Source: Ophiobolus disseminans (taxonomy: Eukaryota > Ascomycota > Dothideomycetes > Pleosporales > Phaeosphaeriaceae). From it: 64,000 nucleotides of DNA. A program made the position numbers and the translations under genes. Positions 57,170-64,000 of the stretch are shown in pieces (the stretch's first letter is position 1; the number at the start of each line of letters is the position of its first letter). The stretch covers positions 62,001 to 126,000 of the forward strand of contig MU006218.1 in NCBI GenBank assembly GCA_010093685.1, in the 5' to 3' direction. Under the pieces are notes generated by a model, which saw only the letters and a list, made by a program, of their open reading frames with translations, was not told the DNA's origin and ran no database searches.

Positions 57170-57988
57170 ATGTCGCTTGCTCGTGCTATGACCCGGCGCA
57201 TCAAGCGCTCTGATGTGCCGTCATCGCCACCAAGCCGGAGCCAGAGTGTCAAAAATCCCATCTCGCAGATCGACCGCACCAAAATCTCTCTGCCTGTGGC
57301 TCTAGTATCAACAACCAACATGCTCAGCTACAACGCTCCGGATCTGCCAAACATGCGACAAGTCTCCTCATCAACTGCTTCGACTCACTCTTCGGCGGAC
57401 GATTCGGACCACAGTGCGTCGACCACACGGTCGCGCGCGTCTACCGTTGGATCCACGCTTACTGATGCTTCGTCTGTGGAATCTTCGCCTACCTCTCCGG
57501 CGCCAAACCACCTTTCGGGCTACTTCTCCTCCGGAAAGCAAGTGCGAAAGTCTGCCTCAACCAACAGCCTTCATCAGGTCAAGGAAGAGGTCGTAGAGGT
57601 CATTCCAGCTATCCCACAGAGAGCTCTTTCCCACAGCAAGCGCGCTCATGAGCGACTAGCGGCCAAGCGATCACTGCAAAACATCAGCTCGCGCGGCAGC
57701 ATTAGCTCACAACGAAGCTCCCGAGAGCAGCGCTCTTCGGTTGACATGTTCAGCTCATCGATCGCCGAGGAGACTCACCCATTCGGCCGCGAACTCGAGC
57801 AGCTCAACGAGATTGTCGAGGAATTTGGAGGCGTTGTCCGAGACGCCGAGACGGAGGCGGATCTGACAGCCATGCGATCAAAGAACCTGGCTGCTTTCTG
57901 CGCCGCCGAGTATCTCTCAGAGATCCGACCGCTGTTTAACAGCCGGTTTGGATTCCCACAGCAGGCGCCCGCTATGGCTTGGATATAG
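57170..57988 (+). CDS. Conserved fungal Ser-rich protein of unknown function
   Basis: A single exon encodes 272 aa (MSLARAMTRRIKRSDVPSSP). After a basic N-terminus comes a conserved-looking block, KISLPVALVSTTNMLSYNAP. A long serine/threonine-rich region with many possible phosphorylation sites follows (SSADDSDHSASTTRSRAST, SLQNISSRGSISSQRSSRE). The ordered C-terminal segment reads ELEQLNEIVEEFGGVVRDAE and LAAFCAAEYLSEIRPLFNSR. I recognise no named domain. The long leader region and phospho-rich composition hint at a regulated, signalling-linked role; this is inference. Confidence 0.8.
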   Translation: MSLARAMTRRIKRSDVPSSPPSRSQSVKNPISQIDRTKISLPVALVSTTNMLSYNAPDLPNMRQVSSSTASTHSSADDSDHSASTTRSRASTVGSTLTDASSVESSPTSPAPNHLSGYFSSGKQVRKSASTNSLHQVKEEVVEVIPAIPQRALSHSKRAHERLAAKRSLQNISSRGSISSQRSSREQRSSVDMFSSSIAEETHPFGRELEQLNEIVEEFGGVVRDAETEADLTAMRSKNLAAFCAAEYLSEIRPLFNSRFGFPQQAPAMAWI

Positions 57989-58810
57989 TTCACCTTTGAT
58001 CTCCCTGTTTCCTTGACACTTTGCACCGGTTTCCTTGAACTTCACTCGATACCATAGAGGATGGCTTACTCTCGCTTCTCCTGTACATATTACTGGCCTC
58101 CCGGCCCGCCTGTCCTTGACCGTAATGCTATTATTTACCTTTGTCTGCTGGTATGGTCGGAAGGAACGAAACATGGCGTTCCGGACAGTCATCATCAGAC
58201 TGGGGTCCCACATGGACCCCGTTCTTTCTCTACGAAACTATCTCATGTCTGCGGAGTTGGGTTGTGCTGGAGCCGAGGCTTTGGTGGGGCGGAGATGAAG
58301 TGTTTTGGATATGTGTGTGTACTACACTCACTGCATGTTTGTCTTACTAAGATTTATGCTGCCAAATATACATTTGATGTACTGCAAACTGTGCCTCTTG
58401 CTTAAGTGACCGTTTCACTGCGTCGCCGCCTAAACACAACATTTGCTCTCATGCCTCGACGTAGTTCATGTGCGAAAATGCTTTTTTAGTGCTGTGAATC
58501 ACCCCTCCACCTCCAACCCCACGGGGACACGGAGGAAACGGAAGGTGGCATCTAGACTTTAGCAGGTGCCGACGGTAGAAACATGGATCGGCATGTGAGC
58601 CCAAGAGCACTCTATGCGGTACCGAGTACATATCCATGCATCCTTAAACGGCGTGTGATCATTTGAGGGTGGCCCGAAGCGGACCCCCGACTCGATTCTG
58701 CTAGCCTGTCTCGGAGCCGGAGAAACGCATCGGTCTCCATCTCATCCATGCCGAACTTTTGACAACGACGACCGAGCCAAGATTGTCAATTGAGCCCCAA
58801 CACGCCCAAA
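57989..58810. other. Intergenic region of 0.8 kb
   Basis: It holds the 3' flank of the Ser-rich gene and the promoter of the mL54 gene. Overlapping plus frames at 58035..58405 show no domain. Confidence 0.35.
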
Positions 58811-59609
58811 ATGATCTGTCGCAATTGTCTCCGCGCAGCCTCGAAAGCTCGAATAAATATATCACGACCGCAGCGCTTCCTCACCACCTCGTCCCGCCTC
58901 AATAACGCAACACCCATATCTCACAACGCCGCAACGCAAACTGCACCACGGCAGGGCGACTCATCGTCTTCGCACACACCGCCCGCAGCAACATCGACAT
59001 CCGCAGCGCAACCTTTCAGCGAAGCCCTCACACACACGCCATCTGGAAGTTTAAAGGGCCAGGCGACAGAAGGAGCGAAGAAGAAGGTCACACCATTAGT
59101 GAAGAGCAGCATAGCAGCCGGCACGCCGCTGAAGGGCTTAAATTTCGAGAAGAACAAGTCCGATCCCGTTGCGCTGCCAGACGATGAATACCCAGAGTGG
59201 CTATGGACGATACTGCAGCGGCAAGAAACGACCGCCGACGGCGCGGGGCAGGGAGATTTATTCTGTACGTCTTATTAACATTTCCATACTCCCATACTCC
59301 CATTCCCACTCCCCACTTCCCTCCATCTCTCGTCTCAAACTATTGAACCCCTACTAACACCCCTTAGCCAAATCCAAAAAACAGCGCCGCGTCGCCGCCA
59401 AACGGCTGCGCAAAGAACAAGCCATGAACCCCGAGATGCTCGTGCCCAAGGTCCCCATCTACGAACAAACGATCGATTTGCCCGTCGGCGATGGCAGCTT
59501 GCAGGCGGCGGTTAAGGCGGCGGAGGCGCGGGAGGAGTTGACCAAGGCGATGAGGAATAAGAGAAGGGCGACGATTAAGGAGGCGAATTTCTTGAAGGCG
59601 ATGGGGTAG
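58811..59609 (+). CDS. Mitochondrial large-subunit ribosomal protein mL54 (yeast Mrpl37)
   Basis: Exons 58811..59264 and 59368..59609 flank a 103-bp intron, the longest called here, and give 231 aa. The N-terminus MICRNCLRAASKARINISRP is a mitochondrial presequence, followed by a low-complexity S/T/A linker. The mL54 core is clear: SIAAGTPLKGLNFEKNKSD and LPDDEYPEWLWTIL, and after the intron SKSKKQRRVAAKRLRKEQAM and the helical end RNKRRATIKEANFLKAMG. The family is a component of the mitochondrial large ribosomal subunit. The start at 58811 is the first ATG of the frame. Confidence 0.93.
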
Positions 59610-59845
59610 GTGGTGGGATGAGGGGGAAAGGGCGTATGGAGAGAGGATTTGTACGGACGGGTCTGGGGTTTGGAGAGAGGGGACACGAGGAGAGAGTGGA
59701 GAATGTACAAATGCGATCTGTATGTCTAAACCACCAGCACCATGCAACCCTCAGTGCTCAACAAACCATACCGACCAATATACGCCTGCTCCGCCCCAAC
59801 CTTGCACACCCCGCCTCTTGTGGCCAGCGAGAAGCCAGATGTTTG

Positions 59846-60798
59846 CTAGAAGCTCGGGTTAGCTTTGGTCTTGTGCAGCATCTCAATGTCTTCCGACTCG
59901 TGTGCATCTCTTCCTCGTCGAGATTCTCTCTCCAGCGTCTTCTTTTCTTGCATGTTCTCCCACTCTAGCATCTTTTCCGCTTGGGCATGTTGTCCTCTTG
60001 CCATCTGATCTCTCTTCTCCATCTTTTCCTCGAACAGCTTCTCTCTCTCGAGCAACCTTTCCTCAAATAGCTTCTCTCTCTCTTGCATCTTTTCGTCTTG
60101 AATTTTCTCCCTCTCCAGCATCTTCTTCTCCATCTTTTCCTCGTGCATCTTTACCCGCTCCAGCATCCTCTTCTCCAAAGCTTGCTCCCTCTCCGCCATC
60201 TTCTTGTCTGTTATTTCGTCCATCGCTCTTGACGCTTTCTCCCTCGCCTCCTCTTTCTTCTCCATCCTAGTCGTCTCTTCATCTTCTTTATCCAGCGCCC
60301 GCGACTTAATCCAAATTCCCAACCGCCGCATCAACTCGGCCGGCACCTGTGCCACACGCTGCACCAACCCCCTCTCTTCAATCGTGTACTCATCTTTTAT
60401 CCGCAGATACGACTCTTTAGGCAGGCGCTTGCCGCCCTCGAGCTCGAGCACCATGTCGTGCTGGCCCTGAAGCAATGGGTAGAGGGCACGAAGTCGTACG
60501 GTTCGCCGTCCCAGGGGTTCGATGTAATCTATGCGTTGGGCGTTAGTGAGTTACCTCTGCGCATGGGGAGATGCGGGCATACGTTCATGATCCTCCATTG
60601 CCCATAGCTGCTGGGGAACGGCCCGAGCACGAGGACGAAGTGGCCCCATGCGCGGCCTGAGATCGTCGTGGCGATGTTCTATTGCCGCGTTTGTTTGACG
60701 GTGACGGCGTTGAGATGTCGCCGGGCTGGATACATGGAGGCGGGGACGCGGGTGTTCTTGGGGGCGGTGAAGGCATGGCGGTGTCGCGGTATGAAGAA
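59846..60798 (-). pseudogene. Coiled-coil gene with in-frame stop and frameshift
   Basis: The 3' part (frame open 60487..59846) encodes LYPLLQGQHDMVLELEGGKR and then a very long charged coiled coil in which the unit ERLLEREKLFEEKMEKR recurs with variations. The 5' part reads NTRVPASMYPARRHLNAVTV and KQTRQ, an in-frame TAG at 60681-60679, then NIATTISGRAWGHFVLVLG and SSYGQWRIMN. A good 54-bp intron (60582..60529; GTATGC, branch ACTAAC, TAG) leads to ITSNPWDGEPYDFV, where a one-base deletion near 60487 shifts into the LYPLLQ frame. Both lesions lie in otherwise protein-like sequence, so the gene appears recently disabled. A shorter product from an internal start cannot be excluded. Confidence 0.6.
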
Positions 60799-61592
60799 TC
60801 ATACGCCATGTCGTTTTCTCGAGAGAGGTGGTAGGAAGGGGGATGTGGTCTGCGGTGGAGGGTTGAGGTTGAAAGTTTAGAGCGTTCGGTAGAAGGTGTG
60901 GTGAAAGGTTAAGGTGAGATGAGAAATACACTCAATGACTGGGATTATGTCATCACTACGATTGATCAATAGCTAGAAGCACATCAGACGATCGGTTAAT
61001 CCACTATTCGCAACTAATTCAATTAAAGCAATTAACGCGATCAAGTCCAGGGCCGTAATGAATTGATTGATTGATTGAATTATTTAACACTCTTTGAAAA
61101 CCTCCCGAAGGGTATGAAGGCGGACTACGCCCGGGTCTCACAGTGTGAACCTGCCTGGAGTGGTCTAGTCCGGGCTGTGCGATATGAGAGCCATAATGAA
61201 CTAACTCTGAATGGATTATAAATAGACCCACGCTCTAATAATTACGTGGCAACAGTTTTATTCTCTATATCTACATCCACTTCGCTTCTATACTCGTATA
61301 GTTCTCACGTAATAACAGGCATATATAATAAGATTTTTGAATGATAGAAAGGAATTTTACACTTTAACAGTTGAGGTCTATCTTCTTAAAATCGTATTAT
61401 ATGCTACTGTTGTTAAGTAAAAAGGTGTGCAATGATATACATTTTTGGTGTGCGGCGTTCTTTTTGGCACTCACGTGGGTAGGTTGGTAATTGAAGGTAG
61501 AGTGATTGTGTAGATATGTGTAATGTTGTTGTCACGTGTGTAGCTTATGGAATTGAAGCAACGTTGTGTTCATTTTGTTCTGCTAAAAAACC
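60799..61592. other. AT-rich intergenic tract
   Basis: From about 61200 to 61460 the sequence is strongly AT-rich, with TATATAATAAG and TTAAAATCGTATTATATGC, unlike the flanks. A short ATTG repeat lies near 61059-61077. No gene was recognised. The tract borders the second LTR copy and may be a mutated repeat relic. Confidence 0.45.
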
Positions 61593-61756
61593 TATCGGCT
61601 GTGAGAGACAGGGCAGAAAAGAGGGAGAAGGTTGTTGTATTGAAGGAGCTACATAGAGCGATTATATACACAACCAGATGGGTAAGCATATGACTAAGAG
61701 TCACGTGAGATGTGTGGTTCACAGCGGATCATATGGACCGATGTGCAAGGCTGACA
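61593..61756 (-). mobile_element. Solo LTR (copy 2), overlapping the 3' end of the caspase-like gene
   Basis: About 164 bp, roughly 80 percent identical to the LTR at 7686..7847 and in the same orientation. The right end, AAGGCTGACA, matches exactly. The left end reads TATCGGCTGTGAGAGACAG against TGTCGGATGTAGGAGACAG in copy 1. No perfect target duplication is left; on the minus strand the flanks are AGGTA and, if the end is moved by one base, AGGTT. The minus-strand frame of the neighbouring gene runs 38 bp into the LTR and ends there. Confidence 0.7.
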
Positions 61757-63938
61757 TACCTATATTGATGCCAGGATGTACATTTACACGGGGACTGCCC
61801 TCATCCACATCCATATCCATTGAGTCGCGCGCTGCATATGTTTCCTTCACGGATTCCGGTTCATCATCCACTACATGATAGTTGCCGTCGGCATCTCTTG
61901 TTATGATACCCTCCTCAAGGAGATATGCTGTGAAGATCGGGTCTTCTTTCCAAGCAGTACCAACTTTCTTCTCCAGATGTCTACCTTGGTGCTCCAAAGC
62001 ATATTGCCAGATTGAAGGTCCGTCGAAGGCTTCGCCACAGATTTGGCAAGTTGACTGTGTAGGTTCATTACGCAAATGCTTATAGCATCGTAATTGATGC
62101 TCGGCAATGTTGTCCTCAGTCACTGGCCATTGTGTAGCGTTGGGCGTTGACATCTTGGGAGCCATGTGCGTGCGCCGAAGGTGTTGGGTGAAAATATCTT
62201 TTCGGACGAAATCCTCCGATGGCTTACACATATCGCATTGCCAGTAACCAACTTTGATGTGCCTGGTAGAGATGTGCTGTCTCCATTCGTTCTTGGAAGC
62301 AAAGACGTCCGTACATCCGTAGCCTGCTAAGATACAGGGAAATCGCAGCGATGCAGTTGTATGCTCTGGATTGACGAACTTCGCCGTTCCTGTATTGACG
62401 AACTTCGCCATTCTTGGATTGACGTCCAAGTATTGGGGTTCTCTCTTCCGGGGATATTGATACAACCCCACAGAAGCAGTGTTACGAACGATTATTCTGT
62501 CTTTTGAACCAGCAGCTTCCGTTCCATCGAGATTTGTACGCCGAGAATCATCAGTGTGGTGTAAAGAGGTCTCGAATCGATCAGGGGATTGATCAACGGC
62601 ACCCCCAGAGAGATGTTTGCCCTGATGTGCTGCAGCAACACCTAACATTTCCGGAGTGTCTGGCACGGACGGTAGCTTCTGCTCTGCGGACTACAATTTC
62701 TTAGCGCGCTGATTCTTGATGTGAAGAGGGCAACAAACCACTTGATTATAGAAGTCTTGTTCGAGTAGACGATTTCCTGACTTGACGAATCCTACTAGTG
62801 CACAGCCAGGTATATCTCGTATTAGGGCCCACAGTCTGACGGGTACAGAAATGAGCATTAACGTGGAGTCGCTATCATGAGAAGCCTCGATCCGTATGCG
62901 GTCAAGTCTAACAGCGGTCACCTCTTGAGGGCGGAATGTGCTCAGCCATCGAATGAACTTTTCCGTGTTTGGGAGCGCCCCATCTCGCAAGTTCACTGAG
63001 ATTAATGCTCTTCTCCCACCCTCAGGAGGCGGAGTAACAGGGAAGGTAGTCTGAAGACCCAGTGGTTTCAGCAGGATGCTGAGCTCATCGTGGCCTCTGA
63101 TCGTATCAAGATGCGGAGATTGCTTGTCGAGGAGCGCCTGGTTAGCCATTTGGTCGTGAAGTTCGGACACATATAGACCACAAGATTCCCGCGTGGTCCT
63201 TGCTGCGCGAAGATGTTTGATGAGCGAGTCTGTGAAAGGAGACCTCGAGTATGCAGATGTGCTTGTCCCCCGGAATTTTGGTGCAACAGCTGTAGACTCA
63301 CGACTGGAACCACTCAAGACTGCGATTACACCACTACTGTCACCTTTAGTGCCAGCGGCTGCGGCGTAGCAACTGTCGAAAATAAGCAGAACGTCGTACC
63401 GTGCAATCCGAAGCCTTGGCATGAGCGCATGCCAGTCTACCATTTTGGTGTCGTCGCATTGCTTTCCCACACTATGATGACTTAGTAGTCCATCGGCATA
63501 AAACATGTTGAAGTAATACTCACGGGGACCAAAATAGTTTTCTGTCCTTCACAGTTCCGTGACCGTTATAGTAGACGATCAATAGCACGTTCTTTCCATC
63601 CTCTAGCTTGTGAGACAAGCTCTTGTTGTATGTGGCGAGTTCGAAGTCAACCTCCGATTGAGGTGATATTGAAGGTATACTGAAATGCGTCGCGTTGAAG
63701 CCCCATTCCTCGAAAACCTCCTTGAGTTCGTCAGTTTCCCGGAGTATCAGCGGTCCTAGATCATGTTCTCGCCAGGTGAAAAGTATGACCTCAACCTCGT
63801 CATAGGTGTCCTGGTACTTCTGAGAGTCCAAAGCACGATTCACTTCCGTCTTGAAGGTATCGAACTTAGTATGCTCATTGAGCAAAACACTGGGATGTAA
63901 TTTTGAACGAAAGCCGTTGCAATAAGGGCAGATGGGAT
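61719..63938 (-). CDS. Caspase-like (peptidase C14 fold) protein fused to C2H2-type zinc fingers, 5' end beyond the window
   Basis: Three exons are visible: 63938..63524, 63471..62739 and 62690..61719, about 706 codons. The first opens after a TAATAG acceptor, so the start lies beyond 64000. It reads ICPYCNGFRSKLHPSVLLNE. The caspase-like domain follows, with the histidine in VLLIVYYNGHGTVKDRK and the cysteine in YDVLLIFDSCYAAAAG. A linker with ISVNLRDGALPNTEKFI leads into the last exon with three finger-like units: CTDVFASKNEWRQHISTRH, CDMCKPSEDFVRKDIFTQHL-RRTH, and CQICGEAFDGPSIWQYALEH. The fusion depends on a 48-bp in-frame intron (62738..62691, GTTTGT to TTGTAG); without it a TAG at 62693-62691 separates the two parts. 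The last 11 codons and the stop are LTR sequence. A role in regulated cell death or self-recognition is inference only. Confidence 0.7.
62370..62427. repeat. 24-bp tandem repeat inside the zinc-finger exon
   Basis: Copies at 62370-62393 and 62394-62417 begin ATTGACGAACTTCGCC, and a third partial copy starts at 62418. On the coding strand this gives a repeated MAKFVN / TAKFVN unit just before the first finger. The period is a multiple of three, so copy number can change without a frameshift. Confidence 0.7.
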
Positions 63939-64000
63939 CTATTAGGTCATGTTAGAAGAGGAATGATGTGGCTGCGAGGAGGGGCATAAGGGATAGAACC

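Noticed and set aside
60529..60555. A GTAACT to ATAG mini-intron of about 26 bp in the broken coiled-coil gene
   Set aside because: Too short for fungal splicing; the 54-bp intron starting at GTATGC fits better and exposes a true frameshift.
61593..61756. A clean target-site duplication for LTR copy 2
   Set aside because: Flanks match at only four of five positions, and only if the LTR end is shifted by one base, so no duplication is claimed.
1..64000. tRNA, rRNA or CRISPR features
   Set aside because: No convincing tRNA box B/A pair, rRNA segment or regularly spaced repeat array was found by eye; a tRNAscan-type search would be decisive for tRNAs.

Overview
This window is nuclear DNA of a filamentous ascomycete (Pezizomycotina, most likely Dothideomycetes). 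The evidence is short GT-AG introns of about 44-103 bp with CTAAC or CTGAC-like branch points, compact genes on both strands, ascomycete-type protein families (rhodopsin-like 7TM protein, GH115 glucuronidase, berberine-bridge-type oxidase, LPxELRxxIY proteins), a solo LTR with a 5-bp target duplication, and stop codons of the kind left by C-to-T change at CpA. The class-level placement is inference; no rRNA or other marker gene is present.

Layout. (1) 1-5.7 kb: a conserved GPALPP-motif gene running off the left edge, divergent from VPS8. (2) 5.7-33.5 kb: an accessory block. It holds a DUF4336 protein, a rhodopsin-like membrane protein, a secreted FAD oxidase, an amino-acid transporter, an MFS transporter and a secreted GH115 xylan glucuronidase. 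Scattered between them on both strands are eight members of one small-protein family with the motif L-x-L-P-x-E-L-R-x-x-I-Y; at least two are broken. A solo LTR, gene remnants and a 3.4-kb gene-poor stretch also lie here. (3) 33.8-43.2 kb: a coiled-coil protein, a type-B carboxylesterase, a small conserved protein, a Tpa1/Ofd1-type dioxygenase, and an unrecognised membrane protein whose 3' end has been tandemly duplicated. (4) 44-59.6 kb: a dense housekeeping block with dynactin-2, ARPC2, UTP12, PRP16, PWP1, an unrecognised Ser-rich protein with a long upstream region, and mitochondrial ribosomal protein mL54. (5) 59.8-64 kb: a broken coiled-coil gene, an AT-rich stretch, a second LTR copy, and a gene entering from the right edge that joins a caspase-like domain to C2H2-type zinc fingers.

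The most notable points are the caspase-like/zinc-finger protein whose last codons and stop lie inside an LTR, the dispersed LPxELRxxIY family sharing a phase-2 intron just before its motif, and the 192-bp tandem duplication of the membrane-protein C-terminus.

Exon boundaries were placed by hand from splice consensus, reading frame and protein-family continuity. No alignment or database search was run. Domain names rest on recognised motifs and are weaker where the text says so.
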